Source: Rhodotorula mucilaginosa
Lineage: Eukaryota; Basidiomycota; Microbotryomycetes; Sporidiobolales; Sporidiobolaceae
DNA: 64,000 nucleotides
Assembly (NCBI GenBank): GCA_034406715.1
Contig: CP137867.1
Coordinates: 682,001-746,000 of the forward strand
Direction: 5' to 3'
Under the pieces are notes generated by a model, which was given only the letters and a program-made list of their open reading frames with translations, was not told the origin of the DNA and searched no databases. Below, in pieces: positions 10,665-21,704 of the stretch; within the stretch, counting starts at the first letter, position 1; the number at the start of each line of letters is the position of its first letter. A program made the translations under genes and the position numbers.

Positions 10665-13600
10665 TCACCAAGGCAAGCGTGTCGGGTCAGCAAGCGGGAG
10701 CAATGAAAACCGGTCCTCAAAATCGATCGTTCCGAGACTGACCCGCTCCGGCCTTTCGTACGGCGAGTGTCCGCCGCTCGTACGGAGTCCAGGTTCCGGA
10801 TGGTACCCGTTCGATCCAGAAATCGGCGCGCGCGACCATCCCGAATCCACAGGCGGGAACCTCGATCCGGACAAATCGCTGCCGTATTGCCTGTACCCTC
10901 CTCCTCCACCGCCTCCACCGCCGCCGTTGAACGCGCTCGTCGGCCTCGAATGCGGCGCCGTCAAGTGAGGTTGCGCCTGCTGCTTGCTGGCGATGATCTC
11001 TTGCAGCTGCTGGTCGCGGGGGTCGGCAGAGGTCGGAGTCGGAGGCATCCCGATGTACGGGTCCGGATTTCCACTTCCCCCGAACGGCGACCGGCCATTC
11101 ATGCTCCCACCCCAACTCGCACCGTTCGCACCGCTCGCGTATTGCCGCTTCTGCGCCATGATCCGCTGCATGTCGTCGTCCGCCTGATCGTAAAACGCAG
11201 CCTGGGCGTCGTTCTCCGCCATACCCGGCTGCACACTGCTTTCGTGATGGTTCAAGATGGGACGGCCCCTCTCGTCGAATTCGAGCGGACCGGTCATCCG
11301 CTTGCTGGACGGCAGACTGTGGATCGCGCCCCGATGCGGCTGCGAAGTCAATGCACCGCCATTCGTCGGAGGTCCGGGCGTAAAGTTTCGCGCAAACTTG
11401 GCCTGCTTCCACGAAAGTCCGCCCGTCGAGTTGCTGGAACTGGTAGCCTGAGCGGGAGCGGGCTGTGGTGGCGGTGGAGGGCGTGGAGGTGGTTGACGGG
11501 GAGGAGCCGGAGCCTTCGACCCGTTGCTCGTGCTCGAGGTAGAGATTGGTCTCGGAGGAGGAGGTCGAGACGCAGACGATGTGGCTTGGGACTTTTGCGT
11601 CCCGTTCGTCGAGGAGCGCTGCGGGTCGCTCTGCCTCGCCTGACTGCTGCTCCTCTCCGCCCACTCGTCGCGACGATCGCGATCCCGCGAAAGAGGAGCC
11701 GCGTCGTCCGATCCAGTCAAGTCGAGCGCCGCGCGTTTGTTCGCAGGCACCGGAGTGCGCTCGGGCCCTTCACGGGGGAGGCGGCGCTTCGGCGGTCGCG
11801 CGTTGACGGGCGTCGAGCTTTCTCCCTTCTTGCGCAACGTGCCGTCGTCTTTGTACTTGTGCTTCAGCGAGCTCGGGTCGAATTCGCTGTCGATGGCAAA
11901 AATATGTAGTGGGTCAGCGCAGACTTGACGCCGGACGGCGATGAAAGCAGACACTCACGCGACCCATTCCTTGACGGTGTTGTACAGCTTGCTGTTGTCC
12001 TTCATCTCGCCCGGAAAAGTCTGGTGCAGGTGCTTGCGCAGCCGGAAGACGACTTCGAGCAAATCGCCGTTCGAGAGGTCGCGGAAGTGGTGCACGACCG
12101 CGGGCAAGGTGTTCAACTCGACCGGAGCGAGCGCGACCGCGTCGACCTTCTTGTGCTCGTGCCCTTTCACGTCCTCGGGTCGGAGGCGCCACACGCGATG
12201 CGGAACGGGGACGTTGTTCTCGCGCAGTTTGCGGTACTTGTCCGTCGAGGGCCAGCGGTCTTCTCCCTCGAGAGGGGGCACCTGAGTCAATTCGACGAAG
12301 CGCTTCAGCGCGACGTCGACATCCAGCTGCTTGTGACGAGGAGGCGGCTCGTTTGAGGACATCTTGCGCGAGCGGATCGCGTCACCCTCGAACTTGATCT
12401 CGCTGATCGGGCGAAGGAGGTTGTTTGAGATGGAGTAAGCTGCGTTGAGAGCGAGACCGCGCTGTAAGAAGAGACGTGTCAGTCACGGCGTTTTCCCGAG
12501 AGAGCGGTCGCTTGTCTGCAACTGAGACGGGAGGACCTACAGCTCCGGTAACCAGACGCGGCCTGAGGGATCGCGCGAGCCTATCCGGTCGCTGCGAAAA
12601 CAGGTCGTCCTTGATCTTCTGCACCCAGTCCGCATACGGCGAGGTAATGGCGTTCATGATTTCTGCCACAAGCCATGAGGAGCATGAGTGTCTCGTGCCT
12701 CAAGCTGCCAGAGAGTGGGCACACAGCACTCACCGCCCTTGTCGAGCGCTTTGCCAAGCTGCACCCTCCTGAAGATCTCGCGCTCTTGCGCGTCGCTCAA
12801 GTCGCGGTAAAAGCCGTATCGCAGCCGCTTGCTATCGAGCACTTTGCGCGCTTGCGGTGGGAGCGAGGCGTACGTGTAGCGGGTGCCGTCTTCTCCGGAC
12901 TGTTTCAAGCGTCGGTCGTGAGAAGGTCAACTTTTTCCACCCTGGAGTGGCCAGGCAGGCAAGCAGAAAGAGGTCGCACAATCTGGAACTCGCCGCGCAT
13001 GAACCTGTACATGAGGACCGCGTCAGTTCGCAGCTCTGCGACAGAAGTAACTCACGGCGCCTCGCAGTCCGAACCGAGTCGTAGTTTGGTGAAGCCGTGG
13101 AGGAGCAACTGACGCACCTTTTGATCGAGCTCATCCTCTGTTTACCATCCGCACAGTTCCAGACATCTCGCGGCACGAGGTCTCCCCTTGCGAGCGCCGC
13201 CGCGAGTTTCGGGTTCGTCTCGACCTCGTCGGCGGACCAAGTCTCGTCGAACCCGGCCGGGAGGGGCGCGCTCCCTTCAGGCCGGATGACGGATTTCGCC
13301 TTGATGGCGGTGTACCACAAGTCTTCGGGCACGGGGGTGTACGTGTTGAAGAGGATCTCGGGCACGTGCATGTTGCGGAGGAGCGATTCGACGAGACCGG
13401 CGGCTCGATCTTCGGGCCACTGCGAGGATCGGTCCAAGGCACCTGGGTCAGAAAAAGAGCACTTAGAGACCCAGGAAAGAAGCGAATGAGACGCACGACG
13501 ACGTCTCGCTGGTAATCCGGACTGAGGTTGATCACGTTCGCCTCGAGCATGGCGTAGATTTCTGTTCCGCGCGCAAACCAAGAGGCTGTTCGTGAGCCGG

Positions 13601-14117
13601 TTCGTTCTCACGAAGCAAGCTTGCGAGGAGAGGACGTACCTGCGACTGTCTTTGTGCCAAACTCTTCGTCGGGGAGGACTTGTTCGCCTGGGTAGAGACC
13701 CTGGACGGCTTCCATCCTGCGCGCCTGCCCCTGCCGCTTTTGCACGGCACGGAGCGTCTCCTCGTCGCTCGAATCTTCGTCCTCTTCAGTTTCCTCGTCG
13801 TCGTCGCGGTTGTCGATCCCGACCGTGCCTTGTGGGAGTTGTTCGTCCTCGGTCGCCGAATCCTCCATGTCGGAATCATCGGCGGCGGCAGCGTTCGGGA
13901 CTGGCTGACCGTACAGGTCGAGCGTGACCTGTGAGGTGCTTGCGACTGGCTGTACGTCGGTCATCTGCGCTGCGAGAGCGGGCAGCCGAGTCGATGCAGT
14001 CGACGCTCCGGGGATTTGCAAGGCTGCGAGGTCTGGATCGCCCGTCGTCGCGGCGAGTGCAGCTGCCTCGGCCGAGGGTTTGCGGTCGAGGTCTTGATCG
14101 TCGAGTAGCGTCGACAT
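10665..14117 (-). CDS. DUF262 (ParB-like fold) domain protein with long disordered tail
   Basis: The start ATG is at 14117 (MSTLLDDQDLDRKPSAEA). An acidic disordered N-terminus (DDDEETEEDEDSSDEE) is followed, across in-frame introns, by a textbook DUF262 domain: EIYAMLEANVINLSPDYQRD, VVWPEDRAAGLVESLLRN, then VWNCADGKQRMSSIKRFMRG. YQR and DGKQR are the hallmark motifs, also found in bacterial GmrSD-type restriction enzymes. The core continues through KRLRYGFYRDLSDAQEREI and a helical region (RPEDVKGHEHKKVDAV). The last exon is about 400 residues of Pro/Ser/Gly-rich disorder, ending DRFSLLPLADPTRLPW. DUF262 proteins are known in fungi, but their role is unknown. I see no GmrSD DUF1524/HNH nuclease motif after the core. 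It is divergent from the 14334 gene. Confidence 0.82.
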
Positions 14118-14333
14118 GCTCAACCGTACGGCGCCTCGACGTCGCGCACAAAGGGGGGGCGACCGAAAAAAAGTGAAGTTCAGAGCTTGTAATGACCTTT
14201 TCCCATTTGTAATCAGCTCAATACAAGACGGAGAACTAACTCGAGGTGGGGCGTGGGTCATTCAACCTTGCCTCGCTCTCGCCGCTAGACTCGCCCAAGT
14301 CAGGCGTGCAGTCGGTGTAGAGCAGAGGACAAG
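14118..14333. promoter_or_regulatory. Shared divergent promoter region
   Basis: 216 bp separate the ATG of the DUF262 gene (-) from the ATG at 14334 (+). It holds a short G run and an A-rich stretch near 14155-14175; no defined motif is recognised. Confidence 0.45.
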
Positions 14334-15942
14334 ATGTACCACCCGCTGCCCGCTCTCGTCCCGCACGTCCTCGCGCCCGCTTCACCCGCTTCGACCGCTG
14401 CGAATCCTTCCGCTCTCAACCTCGAACTCGCAACGAAACGCCTCGCGGCGCTCGACGCACCCAGGCGCAAGTTTGGGCTCTCGTACGCAGTCCCGCCGAG
14501 GCTCGGGCTGCCGCAGCTCATCTGCACCGGCGTGAACGGGATCTGGTCGGCGTCTGCCGCGGACGCGGACGACACCCTCTCCGGAGACGAGCACCCGCCT
14601 TGGGTCCGCGCAGGGCAGGCACCTGACGTGGAGGAGGAGAATGACAGTGATGTTCCATATCGGAAGGGCTTGCCGCGGGACGAAGAAGAGGCGGAGCGCT
14701 GGGCAGAGGCGAGGCGACAAAAGCGTCGACAGGCAGAGGCGACCACCAAAGTCCAGCGGGTCGTCGTGGATCACGTGGTGCCCGTCGCTTCGACTTCGAC
14801 CTCTTCTTACGTGAGGGAAACCAATGTCGGCGCCGCCGATGTCCCAGCTCGAAGAACGCGAGGCGAGGCCCATCATTCCGCGAGCAAGGCGGCCGCCGCA
14901 CCGAAGCTCGTCACATCCCTTTTCACGGCCACTAAAGCGACCGTTGTGGCTGCGCACACGAAGAAGCGTCCCGCCGGGTCTCCACCTCCGCCTGGAACCG
15001 CGGCGACGGGACCGTCCCGGTCTGGACCGCGCTCGTCGGCAGCGACAGGCCGCGCATCGAAACGCTCCCCAACGCCGGTGGCGGATCCGAGAGCTACAGA
15101 TCACGGCCTGATCACCAAGGGTCCGCCTCGCGGCGGAGCACCTACCGGAAGTGCGACGACGACGCAGGTTGTGGGCGAGACAGAGACGTTCGACCCTTTT
15201 GTCGCCGAAGAAGTCTTGTTCGAGAGAGGCTGCACGCAGGTTAGTCCTCATTCACTTATTGAGCTTTTGATCCCTACTGCACGTTGTGACATCTTGGGGA
15301 CATAGGCTGCTATGCAGAGCGACCGGACTGACAATACAAACTGTTCTGCAGATGGAGCTTCCTGATCCGACTGCATCGACTCGACCGCCCGCCTCCTCCG
15401 CCTCTGCCCATTTGCCCCGCGCCACTCCGACGAGGCGAGCCACGCCGGCTTCAAAAGCTCTTGCGCCATTCTCGTCACCCGGTCTCATGAACGGGAACGG
15501 TTCCGATAGCGGCACGATGCTGCTCGACACCGCCGGCTTGATCAGCACGCCACGGCCGCCGCTTGCGGGAACCGAGACTGGCGGCGGGAAACGAGAGTCG
15601 CAGAAGCAGCAGCCGCCGCCGCATTTGCCTTCGCCAAACTCTCTGCCGGTCGCCTTCCCCGGTACAGAACGTCCCGCAGCAGCAGCAGCGGCAGCGCGAC
15701 GGCCCGAGCCCTCTCGAGCCATGACGGCCGACTCGGTCACCTCTGGAATCGTCGGAGCCGGCGCGGTCATCCCTCGGAAAAGCTTGACGAGGTTGGACAG
15801 TCCGTCGACGACGGGGAGTGGCGACGGTCGACTCGTCGATGCGGCCGGCGGGGCGGGAGTCGGATTCACGACAGACAGTCTCGAACGCGAGCGGGAACTC
15901 GGCGAGATCGAAGACTTTCTTCACCAAAACATCAGTGGATGA
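14334..15942 (+). CDS. Unidentified, largely disordered protein (498 aa)
   Basis: Two exons, 14334-15239 and 15352-15942, join as CTQ|MELP in frame, with a good branch point (GGACTGAC) before the acceptor. The most ordered-looking part is the N-terminus: MYHPLPALVPHVLAP, then LELATKRLAALDAPRRKFGL and LPQLICTGVNGIWSAS. The middle is charged (RDEEEAERWAEARRQKRR), and the rest is Ala/Pro/Ser/Thr-rich. The C-terminus carries a short acidic helix-like end (LGEIEDFLHQNISG). No transmembrane segment, signal peptide or enzyme motif is visible. I do not recognise the family. The conserved-looking N- and C-terminal patches separated by disorder suggest a scaffold or transcription-related role, but that is a guess. 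Confidence 0.7.
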
Positions 15943-16597
15943 AGGCGGCACCGCGTCCTGCCGCTGTCGAAGGAAAATTCCTTCAACAAAACGTTTCCTG
16001 TCGATTTTTTCTCCCCTCCGCCGGTCGCCTTTCCAGCTTTGTCGGTTGTACTTCTGTTTTGCATCGTGTCGTACTGTCTATACCTGCCTCCGAATCGGGA
16101 TTCAGAGAAGGGTTGCCTCAATGGAAAAGGGTTCGGGGTGTTCCAAGTTCGCAGCAAGAGCAGGAGCGACTCGCGAGCACCGCATTCCCACCCACTTCGA
16201 CTGCCTGCGCCACAGTCAGCTCGAATTCGCAGTGCTTTAGGCATTTCCCCCCGCTCACGCCGCCGCCCGCCGGTTTCCGAGGATCTTTGCTTTCGACGAG
16301 GACCCCGCAGTTCCGTTCGGTGTCACGACGTCGACTCCGCACAGCTCGGCTCTACACGTCTGGAACGTCAAGGGCAGTGCAGCCAACTCGACAGCGAGCA
16401 GCTCTTAGCCCGTCCCGTCCTATCGTCACTCCTTTCAAAGTCCGTACACGAACACGAACCGCGTCATTTCGACGAGAACCGACAAGACCGAACAGTGCGG
16501 GAACGGCGACGAGCAGGCAAACCGGCAGTCGAGTCTCGGAGAATAGAGTCAGATCCGGCATAGACAACAGCGCAGCGCTGAAGGGAGAAACCGAGAA
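15943..16597. other. Promoter/leader of the Pumilio gene
   Basis: 655 bp with a pyrimidine-rich start (TTTTTTCTCCCCTCC near 16003) and no supportable gene. Overlapping open frames here lack coding character. Confidence 0.5.
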
Positions 16598-19500
16598 ATG
16601 GCCGCCGCTCACCCCGAAGCGAGGTCGACGTCTGGCAGCCCGGGCGCTATGGCCAAGCGGTACGTGTCGATACGCCCTGTTGTGCACCAGAAGAGCGTGG
16701 GGAGCACGAGCTGATTCCGCTTGATTTGATGCGCTCCCCGCAGGACTCGAGAGTTGCAGCAGGAAGACGCTCTCCTGTCGTCGACCTTGACGCCGCCCCA
16801 AGTCCAACTAGATCCGACCCCGTTGTCCCTCTCGACGGTCCACGAGCACAGCGACTCGCCGTCCCCGCCGACTGGATCGGCTGCCCTCATTTCCCCCGGG
16901 CGACCTCGCGCCGGGACCCTTCCCTCGACTTTTCACCTGAAATCTTCGCCTCCGACCTCGTCCTCTGCCGGGTTCCGCTCTTCCTTCGGGGCACCGGACT
17001 CACTACTCCTCCCGGCATCGAACCGGATGGCGCCGATCTCGTTGCCAAACTCGGGTCAAAGCACCCCGCTCGAACAACCGTTTGCGTCTGCACTCTTGCC
17101 GCCTTCGACTTCGGGCGCCGCGTCCGGCGGCACCCATTCGCGCCTGCGGTCCGGATCGCTGACTCTCCCATCCTCGAATTTGTCGAACGCGTTCGGTGCG
17201 GGCGTCTTCTCGAGTGAAGCGTGGGAGCGAACGCCGAACGAGCGGGTTGGGGGTTCGGCCGAGGCGGTGCGGCGCAACCTGCGAGGGAGCGGACCCAAGG
17301 CTCCGGAGCGCGAGAGTTCGTACAGCGATGATTCGCATGTTCGTACTTTGGACTATCTCGGGCTAGCCGACGAAGTCTCGAGCGGGTACAAGCAGGGTGG
17401 GGACCGATTGCTGCCAGGCGGCGGTGGCGGCGCAGGAGAAGACCTTCACCACAACGGGTTGAGCGCGCCGGTCGCGCCTCTGATGCAGCGATTAGGCTCT
17501 GCGGGCAGTGTTCAATCGAGTCCGAGCTCGCTGGGAGACTTCACGGCGCAGCCCAACCGGTTGCGGAGCAACACGGTCGGGACCTTCTCGCGGACATCGC
17601 CTTCAGCCGACTCTCTCCTCCGACCATACATCTCGCCCTCGTACCCTAGCTCGGCTGCTGGCGGCAGTCCCCTCCTACACCCTACTCAGCCCAGCGACGG
17701 CTTGTACCCACTCTCCGCACCGAACGGTTCCGTATCCGCGTCATCGAGCGTGACGAGCAGCTCGTTCCACCTGCAGCACCGCCCGAGCGCTTCGATCGAC
17801 TCTGCGCGCCTCCTGTACGCTACCACCGGTACTTCATCTGCGCCTTCGACGAGTCCGGCCCCGTCCGGCGGGTCCGCCCAGCTCAATCAGGCCGCCACTT
17901 CGCCTTCGACGCCACTCGTCAGTCTCGTTCCTCCGCAGCCAACGGACTCGACTCTCTCATCCTCGGTCGAGTCTACGACAGCTACGACCGCTCCTCCCAA
18001 CTCGTTCCCTCAGCTCCAGCGCGGCCGCTCGGCCACCATCGCCATCATCGACGACGTTGCCAAAGGCGAAATGCACCACCGTCGAAGGGCAGGCACGACC
18101 GTCGGGATCCCGCCACACCAGCTCGGCATCGGCGCGATGCAGAGTACAGCTTCCCATGCGTCCGGAGCGCAAGGTCCGGGGACAGGCGCAGGCGGAGTCG
18201 GAGTCGGACCGGTGCAGGCCATGGCTTCGAGGATGGGCAGGCTCAGCGTCCGTGAAGATCCCGTACGTCGTTCGCGGTCTCCTGCGCTTTCAGGCCTCCT
18301 AGCTTCCTTACTGACGAGTATCACCGGCGTGTCAAGTCTCAACCGGGAGGAGTCGGCTGGGCGGGATCCGGAGGTCCGTCCGAAGGGGTCGTTTCGCTTT
18401 CGCCGCCGCCGCAACAACCGACGCGCAGCCTCTGGGTCGGGAACCTCGACCCAAAGACAACCCCTGCCGAGCTCCAAGACGTGTTTGCGCCGTACGGAGC
18501 CATCGAAAGCCTGAGGTTGATCCCGGAGAAGGTGAGCCGTTCGGTTCCTCCTCACCAAGGAGCGGACGGTCCTCACCGCCGGACATGCTCCGGAAGCGTC
18601 GGACTACCGCTAACTTGCTTCTCCCGGCACAGGAATGCGGATTTGTCAACTTTGTTTCGGTGGCCGACGCGATCCGAGCCAAGGAAGACGTGCTGAACCG
18701 ACTCGGAGGCCAGTTGACCAAGACGAGTGGGCTCGTTCGCATCGGCTACGGCAAAGGTGAGCCCATCCCCGGACTCGACACACTATTTGTATACTGACGT
18801 ACATTTCTCTCAGCCGAATCGACTCCCTCGCCGAACGCACCTGGCCTCGTGCATCCTCGTTCGGCGAGCGGACATTCCGGTCCGGCCGATCTCAACCTCC
18901 AAACACAGCCTACTCGCGCTCTCTGGGTCGGATCGATTCCTCCGACCACGACTCCTAACCACCTCCTAGCCGTCTTCTCGGCTTTCGGTCCTATCGAGAG
19001 CGCAAGGGTCCTGACTCACAAGTCTTGTGGAGTGGGTCTCGCCATTTTTTTTTTTTCTTCGACGCGCTGATGCTGACCGCCCCTCTCTGCCGCCCAGTTC
19101 GTCAACTTTGAGCGACTCGACGACGCCGTGTCTGCTCGGAAGGCTTTGAACGGTCGCGAGATTCTCGGGAACCAGATCGGACCGGTGCGCATCGGTTTCG
19201 CCAAAGTTCCGACCAAGGTCGCGACCGCTCCGTTCGGCAACGGCGATGTCACGCAGAATGCCGCTCAGAACGGGATTGGCTCCTACCCGCACGTCTACGA
19301 CGCGCTTTCGCACATCAGCGGCGTCACCGGCGTCCCCGTCGAGAAGCAGCTCGCCGACGGTCAGGTCCAAGACTACCGCAGCAACATGCTCGTTGGCCTC
19401 GTCGCGGACGAGCACTACGCGACCGCACACATGTTCGCGAACGGGACGGGATCCGCACCAGTCGAGACGACCTCGGGATCGCTGAATGAGATGCAGCTCC

Positions 19501-21483
19501 TGATGCGCGAGTTGAGCCAAGGGGACGAGGAACTGGAAGAGCATGTCGCGGCCGTTGCGGGTACGTCCGAGCACGGTCAATGCGAGCTGCTGTGCTCTTG
19601 ACTGATCCTCGCTCTCCCTGCAGCTGATCGCCCACCGAAAATGTACTATACATCTATTCCGCTCGCCGTCCTCAACGACCCGAGGTTCGCTCGGCGGTAC
19701 TCGCAGCACGATGCGCCTCGCCTGCGCGAGATCCGGAAGCGCCTCGAGGGAGAAATTGACCAGGAAGAGGCCGACTCGGTGAGCATCTCGGGCCCGCGTG
19801 CCTGCGAGTCTATACTCATCCGTGATGCTTTTCGCAGATCGCGCAAGATCTGATGGACGAGGTGGTTCCGCTGGCTTCCGACTACATCGGCAACACGCTC
19901 GTGCAGAAAGTAAGGTGCTCTCGTCACTTCAGCGACTGCGAAAAAAAGCTGATAGACCGCTCGTGCAGCTGTTCGAGCTCACGTCGGCGTCGGTCCGCAA
20001 AGCGATGCTTGAACGCATTGCACCGCACCTCGCCCCCATCGGGTATGTTCCCCTTCGGATCCATCGCATGCGCACAGTCCTGACCTGCTGTCTCTCCAAC
20101 AGAACGCACAAGAACGGCACGTGGGCTGTCCAGAAGATCATCCAGTGCGCCGAGGACGAGGACGAGTTCGCGCTCATCGAGCAGAGCTTGGCTCCCTACA
20201 CGCCGCCTCTCCTCCTCAACGACTTTGGAAACTACGTCGTCCAAGGCGCTCTCCGCTTCGCTCCTCCGCACTCCGATTTCATCTTCGACGCCATGGTCGA
20301 CCGGATCTGGGAGATTGGAGCGGGCCGCTTCGGCGCGCGCAGCACCCGCCAGACCTTGGAGAATCCCGACGCACCTCGCCTTCAGGTCAAGCGCGTGGCA
20401 TCCGCCATCATCCTGAACGCCATCCCGCTCGCGACGAGCTCGAACGGCGCGCTCCTCGTCACTTGGCTTCTCGAATCGTCCGGCCTGCCGAACCGCTTCT
20501 CCCTCGTCGCGCCGCGGTTCGGTCCTCATCTCTCGCATCTCTGCACTCACAAGCTCGCGTCGCAGTCGATCATGCGGGTCATCAACCAGTCCGAGGACGA
20601 CAAGGCGCAGCAGATCATGATCGACGCGTTCGTCGACCGCGAGACCAAAGTCCTCGAAGACGTCCTGGGCGACCAGATGCACGGCGTTCCTTGCATTCAA
20701 CGGCTGGCGAGCTCGACCTTCCTCACCGAGGAACGGCGCGAGACGCTCTTCAACCGGATCCGGGAGGTGATCGAAGCGTTGCAGCTCGACGGAACGCCGG
20801 CTTACCGTCGATTGATCGAGGATGTCGGCGGCGTCTACACCGGACCGCTCAGCGGATTGACCCCGCCGTACTCACCGGGCGGACCGCACGCGAATGGCGG
20901 GCGCTCGTCGGGTCGGGCGGGAAACCGCGGACCGTCGCCTTCGCAGTCCCCGCCGTTCGCTCGCCGTCCTCAAGTTCCTTACCCGCAATCTGCGTCCAAC
21001 GGACAGCAGCAGCACCACTTCGTGCCGCCGCAGGTCCCTTACAACGCTGCGCCGCCTTACATGAACGCGATGCCGTACCCTCAACCGACGTACGGAGCAC
21101 CCGCCGGCTATGTGATGTACCCGCAATCCATGTTCTCCGGCCAATCGGGACCTTCGATGATGTCTCTCTCGCCTGCTTACGGGCCAGGCTCGCCTCACGG
21201 CAGTCACCGTCAAGACCCTTACGGCCAAGACCCTTCCTCGCCACACGCGTCGCCCCTGGTCTCGCACGCCTCGATGCCCTACTCTCCTGGAGCCTATCCG
21301 CCGATCGCGAGCCCGGATCCGTTCCAGGCTCTGCGCGTTTCCACCGGCGATGGTTCCGTCGGATTCAATCCCGCATTCTCCCCCCTCGCGTCGCCGCCTC
21401 CGCCTTTCTTCACCGCTTCCAGCTTCAGCACGTTTGCCGCCCAGCAAGACGCTTCGCGTACCGCCGCGGATGGCGCATTCTAG
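16598..21483 (+). CDS. PUF-family RNA-binding protein with two RRMs (Jsn1/Puf1-Puf2 type)
   Basis: Post-transcriptional regulator that binds mRNA through RRMs and Pumilio repeats. Ten exons give about 1,400 aa; the ATG at 16598 (MAAAHPEARSTSGSPG) splices at AAGCG|GTACGT to KRTRELQQED. The first 500 residues are Ser/Pro/Gly-rich disorder. RRM1 (about 565-645) has RNP2 LWVGNLDP and RNP1 ECGFVNFVSV; RRM2 (about 670-740) has LWVGSIPP and FVNFERLDDA. The Pumilio region (about 890-1230) shows the repeat signatures DYIGNTLVQKLFE, THKNGTWAVQKII, NDFGNYVVQGAL and THKLASQSIMRVI. A Tyr/Pro/Gln-rich tail follows. The RRM-plus-PUF order matches yeast Jsn1/Puf2, which act at mitochondria or the plasma membrane; which of these is the closer match cannot be told here. 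The next gene converges 221 bp away. Confidence 0.9.
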
Positions 21484-21704
21484 ATCCCTCAGTTTTCCAT
21501 TCCCGCTTTATCGCGCCCTTTTAACATCTTGCCCCCTTCTTGTTCATAGGCGTCCACGCTTGTAGCCGACATCTGCTCAGACTTAGCAACGACTTTTTAC
21601 GCGCGATCTTCTACGTTTGAGAGGCTACCGAATCACAGTATGTGCGTGCTGACAAAGTATATGTACGGAGAAATGGAGTGTCTGTCGTCGGTCGAACGGG
21701 TTGT

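Noticed and set aside
10767-11909. 380-codon plus-strand open frame
   Set aside because: Antisense to the disordered tail of the DUF262 gene; composition is almost wholly Arg/Pro/Ser, and it has no exon signals of its own.
19040-19060. Poly-T run near the second RRM of the Pumilio gene
   Set aside because: It lies in an intron as part of the polypyrimidine tract; it is not a terminator or retroposon tail.
20121-21524. Long open frame (467 codons) overlapping the Pumilio gene on the same strand
   Set aside because: It is the shifted frame of the PUF exon, which has recognisable repeats; the shadow frame is Arg/Pro/Ser-rich, as expected from GC-rich third positions.
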